A stretch of DNA of 64,000 bases from assembly GCA_029978905.1 (NCBI GenBank), contig JAPOIM010000003.1, positions 59,441 to 123,440 on the forward strand. Direction: 5' to 3'. Both the position numbers and the translations under genes were made by a program. This DNA is from Planctomycetota bacterium (lineage in GTDB: Bacteria > Planctomycetota > Planctomycetia > Pirellulales > UBA1268). The notes below the pieces were generated by a model, which had not been told where the DNA came from, searched no databases, and saw nothing but the letters and a program-made list of their open reading frames with translations. The first letter of the stretch is position 1. Each line of letters starts with the position of its first letter. Of the stretch, positions 38,275 to 47,978 are shown one piece after another.

Positions 38275-41200
38275 ATGAGGGATCTGTTTGCGCGCGTTGG
38301 TCGTGATCATGGCAACGGAGCAGCTGTTCGCCGTCTGCGGCGACGAACGGGGCACGCGATCGGCAGAGGCTCCATCGTCGAGCGGCTTGAGCCGCGGCGA
38401 GCGCTCGCGATCACCGTGCCCGTTCAGGATCTCACGGGTCTCGATCCAGCCGAATACGACGTGTGGGTCACCGGGCATGGCATCCCGGGTTGGCAACCCG
38501 CCGGTCAAGATCCGCTGTATTTGATGGCCCTCGGGTCGACCGGATCATTCACACAGGTGGCGACAGCAATCGAGTCGGCGACCTCAACGGGCACCACGGC
38601 GACGATCACCACGATGTCGCCGCATGGGCTGAAGTCGGGCGAGCAGGTGTTCATCGCCGGCGTCTCGCCAGACGGGTATGACGGTGTGTTTACGATCGCG
38701 TTTGAAAGTCCAACCAGCTTCTCGATCACAACGTCAGGGAGCAACCTTGGCGACGCCACCCCTCAGCAGGGCACCGTGTACGCCTCGTCGATGATTGCGA
38801 CGCGTTCGATCTCGAGCGCAACCTCGTTGAGCTTTAATGCATTCCAAAGCACGGGTCTCGCGGAGTTCACGACGAGCGGTCCGCATGGCTTGTCGGTCGG
38901 CCAAGCGATTGAAGTCACGGGGATGACTCCTGATGGCTACAACGGCGTGTTCAGTGTGGCGCAGGTGCCATCGTCGACCACGTTTCAAGTGTCCTACGCG
39001 GCGCCAGCGGCACTCGCCGATGGCGCGGGTGGCACTCTGCAGTCGGTGGCGCTGCAGCCGATTCGCCTTTCGCAATTGACGGGCGACATCACGCTCGACG
39101 AGGGGCTCACCAACGTCTCAAGCAAACTGATCGTGTTCGTCACATCGGCGGGTTCGTCGCCAAGCGGCCTGCCGTTTAATGCCAACACGGTAACGCCGAC
39201 CGACCCACCGACCGCGCCCTACAGTCCGTCGCTGCTTGCGCCAGGATCGGTTTTCGACATCGTCGAGTTTGCGTATTTGCCGTGGGGTGCCACCACGGCG
39301 GAAAAAGACGCAAAGTTTGAGGCCACGATCACGACCACGCAGCCTCATGGCTTGAAGGCCGGTGATTCTGTCACGCTCTCGGGCGTTGTCGACGCAACGG
39401 GGTCGGCGATTGCTGGGTACAACAGCACCTTCACCGTGACCAGTATCGCTTCTCCGCTGCAGTTCACCTTTGAAGTGAGCTCGCTCCTGCCGGACGGTGG
39501 TTCGGGGAAGGCAGGCAGTGTGTCGATCTCGTCGGGCTTCTCCACGTTTGATGTGTCTGCGGTCGATGGCCTGACGATTCCGATGACGCTCACGGCGAGC
39601 GAGGCCAAGCCGAGCATGGTCAACGGATCGCTGACCACGATCACCTCCGTTGGCATCCGGCTGGAGAGCGGCTTCAGCCGCGATGCGATCGGGGCGGCGT
39701 TCACGGCCTTTATGCAGGCCGATCCGCTGGGGCATGTCGATGCACAGAACCCAGCCTCGCGCGATTTCACAAAGTTGCTCTACCAGTCGCAGGTGGAAGG
39801 CTCGCCGATCACCGGTGTTTCCGCGTCATGGTCAAACAACACGGCCACCTTCACTTACGGCTCGACGTCACCGATCCTGCAATACGAATGGGTGGAGATC
39901 AGCGGCTTCACTGGCAGCGAGGTTGGGTTCAATGGACTCTTCCAAGTGCAGACCGCAACAGACACCGATTTCACGGTCACCAACACCCAAAGCTCCCTCA
40001 CGACCGCCAGTGGTGGCACGGTCACGCCGGTGTTGTTTCAGGGGCCGTCACTCCCGGACAGCGAGTTTGTGGCGATCACAGCGCCCAAGGACTGGCTTGC
40101 CAATCAGGTGCCGTCTCCAACGAAAACGCCGCCTGGGCTCGCATCGCAGGATCCCCTGGCCACGTTTTGGGACGAGACGATCGAAAGCTTCTTTCAGAGC
40201 GGTAACTTCGTGAGCATCTACCTCGGAAAGGATCCTGCTTATCCGATTTACTCAGGATCTTCCGACGGCACGCAGTTCACGCTGAGCAACGGCCCCAACA
40301 CGTTTCAATTCCCCAAGCCGACCGGTGGCTCGCTCGCCAACGCGATGTATGTGTGGTCGCAGGAAAACGCCCCAAGCGGAGATGCGGGGCTGCTGCAGGA
40401 TCAGATCTGGCAGGCCCTTTGTCGTGGCGTGGCGCTCGACGGCGTGAGCGCGTCGTCGGTGACCAATGGCGAGAGCAGTACGGCGTGGAATGACAGCACG
40501 ACTTGGTACACGCAGCACACGAGCACGGCATTCCCGACCTTTGAGTCGGTCTACGATCCGTATTCAAAGTTCCTGCATTATTCGACGCTTCAAGGCACCG
40601 TTGATACGACGGCGACGACGTCGATCTTCTTGCACAACGCGGCGTATGGGTTTGGCGAGGATGAGAACCCGATCGGCAATCCTTACAACGGGCCGCTCGT
40701 GCCCTCCAAACTCGACGGCACTGTGTATGACGATTCGTCGGTGACAATCAGCCTCGCCCCGTGGACAACCCCGCCGCCGCCGACGATTGTTTCTGGCGAC
40801 TTCAATGGCGACGGGCTCACCGACATCGCCTCGCGGGACCAGGCGACGGGGATGTGGTCGGTGGCGCTGACCGCGGGAGATCCGACGACTCCGCCCACGA
40901 CCGTGCCGATGAGGGCCTGGTCGACGAAGTTCACCTACGACGACATCTCGGTGGGCGACTTCACCGGCGATGGAGTGGACGACATTGTTGGGCGTGACAC
41001 AGTCGGGCGGTGGTGGCTGCTCGCGGACACCGGCAGCGGCTACACGAATACGATGATTGGCCGCTGGTCGGCCGATGTTGCCTGGATCGACGTCGTCGTG
41101 GGCAACTTTGATGGCGACCCGGGTAACAAGGCAGACATTGCCGGCCGCACCCCGACCGGGATGTGGTGGTATCTGCACGACAGCGGCACAACCACGCCGC

Positions 41201-41889
41201 AGTTTGTGAATGAGAAGATGGCCCGTTGGTCTGTTGGCACCGATGCGAAGCCGGTTGCATGGTCGGACATCGTGGTCGGCGACTTCGACGGGGTGAACGA
41301 TGGTCGCGATGAGATCGCGGGTCGCAACTCGTCTGGCCAGTGGTGGCTGCTCAGCTACGACACGACCACCTCCGCATGGGGGAACGAACTGCTTGGTGGT
41401 TGGGCGACGAGCCAGCAGTGGGTGGATGTGGTGGCGGGGAAGTTTGACGATTCAGGACGGACCACGATTGCTGGCCGGACGGGGAGCGACGTGTGGTGGC
41501 TGCTTTCCTACGACACAGCCAAGGAGCAGTTCACAAACACGCGGATGGGGCGCTGGGCCGGCTCGGCGACGGCGTGGGGCAGCGTGGTGGTCGGCGACTT
41601 CGACGGCAACGGAGTGGACGACGTCGCGGGCCGAAATCTCACGAGCGGGTCGTGGAATGTGACGGGGCTCGTGAACGGGACCTACACCACCCGCAACTTC
41701 ACTTCCGGCGGTGGTGAGTGGCCAACCTCGAGCGCGTGGGCACTGGCGTTTGCGGGGCTCTACGACACGCAGGCCAAGGGACCGCCCGCCATGTGGGGGA
41801 TCCTGGGCCGGTCGATCTCGGGTTCTTGGATTCGATCGCTCTCCGATGGCACCGCGTTCACAACGGAATCGGTGACCGGATACCCATGA
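38275..41889 (+). CDS. large secreted protein with LEPR-type motif, GH64/thaumatin-like region, inserted repeats and C-terminal FG-GAP repeats
   Basis: IVERLEPRRALA; GH64-like SKLIVFVTSAG...FDIVEFAY...STFDVSAVDGLTIPMTLTA...YDPYSKFLHY; C-terminal (G)DFNGDG..DIA.R...G.WW repeats. Start trimmed from ORF 37993..41889. Confidence 0.82.
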   Translation: MRDLFARVGRDHGNGAAVRRLRRRTGHAIGRGSIVERLEPRRALAITVPVQDLTGLDPAEYDVWVTGHGIPGWQPAGQDPLYLMALGSTGSFTQVATAIESATSTGTTATITTMSPHGLKSGEQVFIAGVSPDGYDGVFTIAFESPTSFSITTSGSNLGDATPQQGTVYASSMIATRSISSATSLSFNAFQSTGLAEFTTSGPHGLSVGQAIEVTGMTPDGYNGVFSVAQVPSSTTFQVSYAAPAALADGAGGTLQSVALQPIRLSQLTGDITLDEGLTNVSSKLIVFVTSAGSSPSGLPFNANTVTPTDPPTAPYSPSLLAPGSVFDIVEFAYLPWGATTAEKDAKFEATITTTQPHGLKAGDSVTLSGVVDATGSAIAGYNSTFTVTSIASPLQFTFEVSSLLPDGGSGKAGSVSISSGFSTFDVSAVDGLTIPMTLTASEAKPSMVNGSLTTITSVGIRLESGFSRDAIGAAFTAFMQADPLGHVDAQNPASRDFTKLLYQSQVEGSPITGVSASWSNNTATFTYGSTSPILQYEWVEISGFTGSEVGFNGLFQVQTATDTDFTVTNTQSSLTTASGGTVTPVLFQGPSLPDSEFVAITAPKDWLANQVPSPTKTPPGLASQDPLATFWDETIESFFQSGNFVSIYLGKDPAYPIYSGSSDGTQFTLSNGPNTFQFPKPTGGSLANAMYVWSQENAPSGDAGLLQDQIWQALCRGVALDGVSASSVTNGESSTAWNDSTTWYTQHTSTAFPTFESVYDPYSKFLHYSTLQGTVDTTATTSIFLHNAAYGFGEDENPIGNPYNGPLVPSKLDGTVYDDSSVTISLAPWTTPPPPTIVSGDFNGDGLTDIASRDQATGMWSVALTAGDPTTPPTTVPMRAWSTKFTYDDISVGDFTGDGVDDIVGRDTVGRWWLLADTGSGYTNTMIGRWSADVAWIDVVVGNFDGDPGNKADIAGRTPTGMWWYLHDSGTTTPQFVNEKMARWSVGTDAKPVAWSDIVVGDFDGVNDGRDEIAGRNSSGQWWLLSYDTTTSAWGNELLGGWATSQQWVDVVAGKFDDSGRTTIAGRTGSDVWWLLSYDTAKEQFTNTRMGRWAGSATAWGSVVVGDFDGNGVDDVAGRNLTSGSWNVTGLVNGTYTTRNFTSGGGEWPTSSAWALAFAGLYDTQAKGPPAMWGILGRSISGSWIRSLSDGTAFTTESVTGYP

Positions 41890-41906
41890 TCAGGCAGCAG
41901 GACTGA

Positions 41907-42689
41907 TCAGCGACCAGTCTCCGGTGGCAGGAGGCGTGCGAGAAAAGTCTTCCAGAGGTCGGGCTCAAACACGCTGTGGATCTCTCGGCGGAAGGCCGCG
42001 GTGATCTCCACCTCGTCGGCAAAGCACTCCTCAAAGCAGCTGCGAAGGAGCTGGAGGTGCTCTGGGCTGTAGCTGTCGAAGTAGCACTTCGGCCAGATGT
42101 TTTGCTGATTCACGCTCCGCAGTGTGGCGAGCATCTCGGGAACCTGGGGCGTGGCGGCGGCGAGCCCTTCGCAGAGCCGATCCACCTCGGTCGACTCGAT
42201 GCGGGCCTTGGCCACAAACCGCTCGTCGTGCATGAGGTAGCGCTTGCTGCCACGCCGCTCCACCTCGCGATACCGCATCAAGGCAGCGAGCACACCGTCC
42301 CGGTCGCCGCGGGCCGCGGAGAGCTCGTCGAGCAGCCGGCCACCTTTTTCGAGCATCTCCGGCAGCGCGTAGAACTCATCGCTGCTCCGCAGCCTTTGGA
42401 TGTGTTCCAGTCCTGAGCAGAACCGCTCGAAGGGGTCTCGCGTGCTCGCCACGATGAAGGGGTCGATCGGCAGGAGCTTTTCGTAGTGCGGTGCGCGAAA
42501 GTGCCCCGAGAGCAAGCGGACGTCGCGAGGCAAGTCCTCCAGAGGCTCAAGATCGGCGTAAGGCACACGCACGCCATAGAGCAGCATCTGCGATGCCGGC
42601 ACCTGGATCGCCGTCAAAAACCGCATCAGCACGCCCGTCATCGACGTTCCGGCCGTCTTCGGGACATGTGCAAACACGAGCATCTTCAA
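41907..42689 (-). CDS. sulfotransferase family protein
   Basis: MKMLVFAHVPKTAGTSMTGVLMRFL (PAPS-binding P-loop) and FIVASTRDPFERFCSGLEHI. Confidence 0.87.
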   Translation of the reverse strand: MKMLVFAHVPKTAGTSMTGVLMRFLTAIQVPASQMLLYGVRVPYADLEPLEDLPRDVRLLSGHFRAPHYEKLLPIDPFIVASTRDPFERFCSGLEHIQRLRSSDEFYALPEMLEKGGRLLDELSAARGDRDGVLAALMRYREVERRGSKRYLMHDERFVAKARIESTEVDRLCEGLAAATPQVPEMLATLRSVNQQNIWPKCYFDSYSPEHLQLLRSCFEECFADEVEITAAFRREIHSVFEPDLWKTFLARLLPPETGR

Positions 42690-42813
42690 TCACCCAGCAT
42701 GCGGAGCGTCTGGGGGCGAGGAAGCAGCTCCCGTCGCTCAGGGCACGTGCCCTCCCAGATTTCCCAGAATGTTGTCTTTCTCGGGTTGTAGCAGTTGAAG
42801 GAGGGGGGTGAGA

Positions 42814-44331
42814 ATGCCAGCCTTCCGCAGACTCCCAGGCCTTTTTTTCATGCTCGCCCTCGTTGCCACACCCCGGTTTTTACTGCGTGTCGACCTCGCT
42901 GCGCGGACCGTTGCGATCGTGGAAGAGACGCGGCGCGAATACTACGGGATCACTTGGCGGCCGGGTGGAGAGCGGCCGATTCTCTCCCACAGCGGGCTCG
43001 ACAATGAGACCCTGGTGGATCTGCAGAGCTATGCCCTCTCAGAAGTTGGCTGGATCTCCGAAGGGGAACGCCAGAGCCATCGCTTTCTTTCGCAGCCCCA
43101 TCAGATTCTGTGTGCCCCCGACGGCCGAGTGGTTTGCACCAACACCGGTCGCAACAGCGTGGTCGTGATCGATCCAAAGCGGCCCGGGCACTATCAGGAA
43201 GCCCGGCTGCACGAAGATCGGTGGGATCGTCTTGAGGCGTCGGTGGCGACGGGCCTGCATCTCAACTCGCTCTTTTTGCGCGGTGAAAAGTTGTTTGTGC
43301 TGGCACACGGCTTTGAGGCGGGTTCGCAGTTGATCACGCTCGACTACCCCAGTCTCGAGGTGCGTGAAACGATGCCGATCGTGGCCACGGGCATGCACAA
43401 CTACTGCGTCACCGAGCGCGGCGAACGGCTGGCATGCGTGTCGTCGTTGGGGGCGCTGATTGATCCGCACACGCTCGATGTGCACTGGCGAAGTGCCTCG
43501 GCGGGATATCTCCGCGGGCTGGCGGTGGGACGTGAGCGGGTGATCGTGGGAGAGAGTCCACAATCGGGGCGGCACCTCCGCGCGGCGGCGCTCTCGGGCC
43601 TGTGGGTGATTGACCGTTCCAACTGGCAGACGGCTGATTTCCTATCCCTGGGACCGTTTGGCGTAGTGAACGAGGTTCGGCTGCTCGATGAGCCAGACGA
43701 GGCCCATCATGGGCACCCATTTTCCGGACTCGAATGGCTCACCCAGCAGGACCTCACCCGCGTTCGATCTCAGGAGCGGCTGCAGGCGTCGCAGCAGTTG
43801 GCGGACCTCACCACACGTGGCCCCTTTGAACTGCTGCTTGGCTCGCCGCATGGGCGTGGCGATGGATGGTGGGATGCTTCGGCAGAACTGTGCCTGATGC
43901 TCACTCGGGAGCGGGGGCCGCGAAGCCTGGGGATCGCCTACGACTTCACCAGAAAAACCGAAGGGGACCAGTGCGGGGTCGTGGTGGGTTGCCAGGAGCA
44001 GGGGGCGGGCACCTGCACGCTCCTGCGAGACACCAACATGGATGTTGTCGTGGCCACCAAGCGCGGCGTCGACGGCGTGAGCCTCGCGCACTGGAAGCAT
44101 GATGGAACCAGTTGGAGCCGCTGTCGCATCGTGGCGGATGTGGACGGGCTCACCGGGCGGTTGGTGCTCAAGCGCGATGGGGAAGACGTTGCCGTCCTTG
44201 CCGGCGTGGATGTTCGCGAAGTCGGCCGGCTGCCGGTGGCGGATCTGCCTCATGTGGATCAGCAGTGGGGGCTACGTTGGCAGGCCACACGAATCATCCC
44301 TGAGCACCCAGTGATGGAAGCGACCACATGA
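42814..44331 (+). CDS. beta-propeller-like protein of unknown function
   Basis: Blade-like strands (FLSQPHQILCAPDGRVVCTNTGRNSVVVIDP; HLNSLFLRGEKLFVLAHGFEAGSQLITLDYPSLEV); stop overlaps the next start (ATGA at 44328). Confidence 0.7.
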   Translation: MPAFRRLPGLFFMLALVATPRFLLRVDLAARTVAIVEETRREYYGITWRPGGERPILSHSGLDNETLVDLQSYALSEVGWISEGERQSHRFLSQPHQILCAPDGRVVCTNTGRNSVVVIDPKRPGHYQEARLHEDRWDRLEASVATGLHLNSLFLRGEKLFVLAHGFEAGSQLITLDYPSLEVRETMPIVATGMHNYCVTERGERLACVSSLGALIDPHTLDVHWRSASAGYLRGLAVGRERVIVGESPQSGRHLRAAALSGLWVIDRSNWQTADFLSLGPFGVVNEVRLLDEPDEAHHGHPFSGLEWLTQQDLTRVRSQERLQASQQLADLTTRGPFELLLGSPHGRGDGWWDASAELCLMLTRERGPRSLGIAYDFTRKTEGDQCGVVVGCQEQGAGTCTLLRDTNMDVVVATKRGVDGVSLAHWKHDGTSWSRCRIVADVDGLTGRLVLKRDGEDVAVLAGVDVREVGRLPVADLPHVDQQWGLRWQATRIIPEHPVMEATT

Positions 44332-45212
44332 GCGACACGATCTTTCTGAGAACCCCCTCGGGGGAAGAGCCGGCGGTTGTGCGGAACACCGTGCGGGTGG
44401 CGGTGGTGGCCGCCGAGGTGGAGCGGCCCCAGCAACGGGCGTGTGTCACGGCGGTGGCCCAAGCCTTTCACCACAGCGCTGCCTGCCATGGAACGCAGGC
44501 AAAGGTGGTCCTTGTGGTGGTGAATGGCAGTGAGTTTCACGAGACCTTCGAAGCCTCCCACCTATCCGTTCGTGGGTTCACGTGGGACGTGCTCGATGCT
44601 GGGGCAGCCAGCCGGGCGATGTACTACGCGGGACCGACGCTTGCGATGCCGGCCGGTGCCGCGCGCAGCCGCATGCCTCTGGAAAGCTACGTCGTGGCAG
44701 ACGACGGCATTCGACACCTCTGTGACTGCGATGCGTGGGTCTTCATGAGTCCGCTCGCTCCAGCACCGTTCCTGCCCTTGCGGCCGTTCTTGGTTTTCGC
44801 CGACGAGTGGGTGCATCATGCGGCGGGGGTGCTGTCTGCGGATGGCCTTCGGATCGTTGCCGAGAATCTGACCGCAGCGGCGGGGGTGCTCGTGTGGAGC
44901 GACGACATGCTGCAGGAGATGGTGCACTTTTACGGTGTGGACCGAGAACGGGTGCGTCTGCTGCCACGCCTCTCCGCCTGTGGCGAGACTGCGATGACCG
45001 CCTCGGGTTCTGTCAGGCATCCAAGCGTGACTGACGTGCCTCTCGAGCAGGGGCAGGTGTGGTTTGTCTCGGAGGCAAGCGGACTTTCTGCATATGGCTC
45101 GGCAGGCTGGTCGCGGGTGGCCGAGATGGCTGGCAGCGCGGAGAACGCATGGTCAGAGAATGATGAGCAGCTCGCTGTGGCGTACGGAGAGGCACTCGCC
45201 GAACTGCTGTGA
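44328..45212 (+). CDS. glycosyltransferase-like protein, possibly lacking a donor-binding domain
   Basis: LVFADEWVHHAAGVLSADGLRIVAENLTAAAGVLVWSDDMLQEMVHFYGVDRERVRLLPRL resembles the GT4 acceptor-domain end, then a short tail ENDEQLAVAYGEALAELL. Confidence 0.5.
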   Translation: MSDTIFLRTPSGEEPAVVRNTVRVAVVAAEVERPQQRACVTAVAQAFHHSAACHGTQAKVVLVVVNGSEFHETFEASHLSVRGFTWDVLDAGAASRAMYYAGPTLAMPAGAARSRMPLESYVVADDGIRHLCDCDAWVFMSPLAPAPFLPLRPFLVFADEWVHHAAGVLSADGLRIVAENLTAAAGVLVWSDDMLQEMVHFYGVDRERVRLLPRLSACGETAMTASGSVRHPSVTDVPLEQGQVWFVSEASGLSAYGSAGWSRVAEMAGSAENAWSENDEQLAVAYGEALAELL

Positions 45213-46819
45213 AGACCTACGGAATCTATGTCGCGTACCCGCCGTGGACGCAGTTCGAGGGGGAAGGGCTTGGCCGCTTTCTCGCGGCGTTTGTCCGAGG
45301 GGCACATCAGTCGGGCCAGGCGCGGTTTGTGATTGCCTGTCCGGGCTGGACGCGCCCGGGCCTCGAAGCACTCTTTCAAAAGAGTGGGATTCCCGACGAT
45401 GCGGTGGAGTTTCTTGCACCGCGGGGTGTGCCGGGTGTGATCCGACTCGCGTCGCGTCGTCGCAAGGCCGCCCACGAAGAAACCGAGCGCACGAAGCGGC
45501 CCAGGAGGCGACGCTTTGCTGGGCTGCGACAGCGCCTCGCTGCCGCGGTGGGGACGCTTGTGACCAGCCGAAACGTGGCGGTGTTGGTGGTGATCACAAT
45601 CGCCTCGCTGCCGGTTGTGCTTGTGGGAGGCCTGCTCGGTGTTGTCGGGAAAGGGATTGGGCGGTTGCTCAAGAAGCCGCTGCGTTCGTTTCGCGAAGGA
45701 ATGCGGTCGGCGAAGCAGCGTCTTCGCCGAGGCCTTGAGAAGCTCTCGATGTCGCGAGCGATGTACGAGGCGGAGCTGCGGATTGTGCATGACCTGATCG
45801 ATGGCCGAAGCGATGTCACCGCCTGGTACTGCCCCACCGCCTTTTGGCCAAGTTTCAATCGGATTCGCGGTCCGCGTGTACTCTGCGTGCCGGACTTTGT
45901 GGTCTCGCTGGCGCCGGTGGCGTTTGCCCACATCGGTGGCGACGCGTTTCGTGGCACGATCGAGAAGATCGAGCAGACCATCCGCGGCGGTGACCACTTC
46001 ATCACCTACAGCCAGCATGTGAAACACGACACCCTCGTGAAGCGGTTTGGGATGTCGCCTACGAGAGTGAGTGTGGTGCCACACGGCGCCAACACACTCG
46101 ACAACGTGCTGCAGGCTGCCGCGAAAGACGGGGACCTCGAACGGGTGTCGGCCACGCTCCTCGCGAAGGCTCTCGCGAAAGCCGAGGCCATCGACGGTCG
46201 ACTTCCGGTCGTTGGCGGGGATTCGCCAGGGCCGTATCTCTTCTATGCCAGCCAGCTGCGACCGCATAAAAACGTAGGCACGCTGCTGAAGGCATTTCGG
46301 TGGTTGCTTGACGAGGGGCATCTCTCGCATCGCCTTGTGATGACCGGCTCCCCCGCGATGTCGCCGCAGATTCAGAAGCTCGTCGCCGAGCTCCAACTGC
46401 ACGACGACGTGCTGTTTCTCGTACGGCTGTCTGAGGAAGAACTCGCCGCCTGCTACCGCCATGCTGACTTGGCGGTGAATCCCACGCTCAGCGAAGGCGC
46501 CTGCCCGTTTACCTTCACCGAGGCCCTCTCGGTCGATACCCCGGTGGTGATGTCGCGGATTGAAGTCACTGAAGAAGTGATCACAGATCGCCACCTTCAG
46601 GCAGCGATGCTGTTTGACCCTTACGACTGGCGCGACATGGCGCGTGCGATCCGGCAAGGCTACGAGCAGCGCGACAAACTGCTCGCGATGCAGCAAGAGG
46701 CCTATCGCACACTCGCCCGCCGCACATGGCGGGAAGTGAGTCACGAAACGATTCGTGCGCTCGACGAGGCTGCAGGTGAAGAGCAGCCCGAACCGCGTTG
46801 CCATCGCCGGCCCGCGTGA
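45209..46819 (+). CDS. glycosyltransferase family 4-type (group 1)
   Basis: HFITYSQHVKHDTLVKRFGMSPTRVSVVPHGAN; YLFYASQLRPHKNVGTLLKAFRWLL; HADLAVNPTLSEGACPFTFTEALSVDTPVVMSRIEVTEEVI. Contains central hydrophobic segments. Confidence 0.9.
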   Translation: MKTYGIYVAYPPWTQFEGEGLGRFLAAFVRGAHQSGQARFVIACPGWTRPGLEALFQKSGIPDDAVEFLAPRGVPGVIRLASRRRKAAHEETERTKRPRRRRFAGLRQRLAAAVGTLVTSRNVAVLVVITIASLPVVLVGGLLGVVGKGIGRLLKKPLRSFREGMRSAKQRLRRGLEKLSMSRAMYEAELRIVHDLIDGRSDVTAWYCPTAFWPSFNRIRGPRVLCVPDFVVSLAPVAFAHIGGDAFRGTIEKIEQTIRGGDHFITYSQHVKHDTLVKRFGMSPTRVSVVPHGANTLDNVLQAAAKDGDLERVSATLLAKALAKAEAIDGRLPVVGGDSPGPYLFYASQLRPHKNVGTLLKAFRWLLDEGHLSHRLVMTGSPAMSPQIQKLVAELQLHDDVLFLVRLSEEELAACYRHADLAVNPTLSEGACPFTFTEALSVDTPVVMSRIEVTEEVITDRHLQAAMLFDPYDWRDMARAIRQGYEQRDKLLAMQQEAYRTLARRTWREVSHETIRALDEAAGEEQPEPRCHRRPA

Positions 46820-46875
46820 AGGGATTCCGGCACCCATCAGACAGGCTTCCTCGACGACGACGAAAGACCGACAGC

Positions 46876-47922
46876 ATGACGACCAACACATCTTTTCAGA
46901 TGACATATCTCCACAAGCGGGTCACACCGCGGCCAGGTCAGGAAGGGCTCTGGGACGAGTCCACTGGAGAGTCGTACCGAGAGCTCATCGAGACGCATGC
47001 GGTGGCGGGATGGCGGTTCGTGCAGGCGGTGCCGCTCGGGGGTGAATGCGGCGCCTACGACATCGTGCTTGAGCGGACGCTGCAGTATCCGCCTCTCGTA
47101 TTCGCCCATATTCCCAAGACCGGTGGCACGTCGGTCACCAAGATCCTCTCCACGTATCTGCTTGACGTGGTTCAGGCTCCCGCGGGCGCCGTGCTGCGGT
47201 ACGGCGTGCAGGTGCCCTACTCGGATTTGCGCCCGCTGCGCATGCTCCACCGGCAGGTGCGATTTGCGGGTGGCCATTGGGGCTTCGACCACTTGCAGCT
47301 CTTGCTGCGCGAAGATCCCTTCGTGCTGACCACCGTCCGCGATCCGTTTGAGCGACTGTTTTCCATTTTGGATCACGAATACCGTGTTGGTGTCGACGTG
47401 GCCGAGGGGGAAAGCGAGCAGCGGAAGGCCTACGCGGCAAAGATGGTCAAGCTAATCGATGGTCTGCGAGCGGCGACGTCTCGCGAGCAGATGCGCGACC
47501 TCCTCCTCGAACTTCGCGACGTGTCGATCCCGACTGTCGACTACGTGACCTATGCTGGCAACTGTGTGGCGACGGCCAGGCTCGAGAGCACGGAAATCGA
47601 CGCGTTTGGAAGAAAACTCGAAGGCATCGAGTCGTCAGAAGGCGGGCTCGGCCTTGGGAACGTGCGCGAAAACACGAGCCCGTCGCGGATTCTTGCCGAC
47701 CGGGACGAGGTGTTCTTCACCACGCTCCGTGCGGCGTTCGAAGAGGTCTTTGAGGCGGAGTGTGCCTATGTCGCCCACCTCCGCGCCGCCGTCCCGAGTG
47801 TCTTTGACGATGGCGTCTGGGAGCGGATGCTCTCCGCGCTCTGGCGACGCCCTCCTGCCATGGCGGCTGAGGCTGCCGCCGAGGCAGTCCGCGCACGCGC
47901 TTCCTCGCGTGTGGCTTGCTGA
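46876..47922 (+). CDS. DUF4177-like domain fused to a sulfotransferase
   Basis: N-terminal YRELIETHAVAGWRFVQAVPLGGECGAYDIVLERTL resembles DUF4177; then PLVFAHIPKTGGTSVTKIL and FVLTTVRDPFERLFSILDHEY. Confidence 0.8.
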   Translation: MTTNTSFQMTYLHKRVTPRPGQEGLWDESTGESYRELIETHAVAGWRFVQAVPLGGECGAYDIVLERTLQYPPLVFAHIPKTGGTSVTKILSTYLLDVVQAPAGAVLRYGVQVPYSDLRPLRMLHRQVRFAGGHWGFDHLQLLLREDPFVLTTVRDPFERLFSILDHEYRVGVDVAEGESEQRKAYAAKMVKLIDGLRAATSREQMRDLLLELRDVSIPTVDYVTYAGNCVATARLESTEIDAFGRKLEGIESSEGGLGLGNVRENTSPSRILADRDEVFFTTLRAAFEEVFEAECAYVAHLRAAVPSVFDDGVWERMLSALWRRPPAMAAEAAAEAVRARASSRVAC

Positions 47923-47978
47923 AACGCTGCCATCTGGGCCAACTGCGTTTGAGAGCCGGAGATCAACGGCGATCGCGA

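Noticed and set aside
44930-46906. 658-aa minus-strand ORF
   Set aside because: Antisense to a clear GT4 gene; no recognisable motifs.
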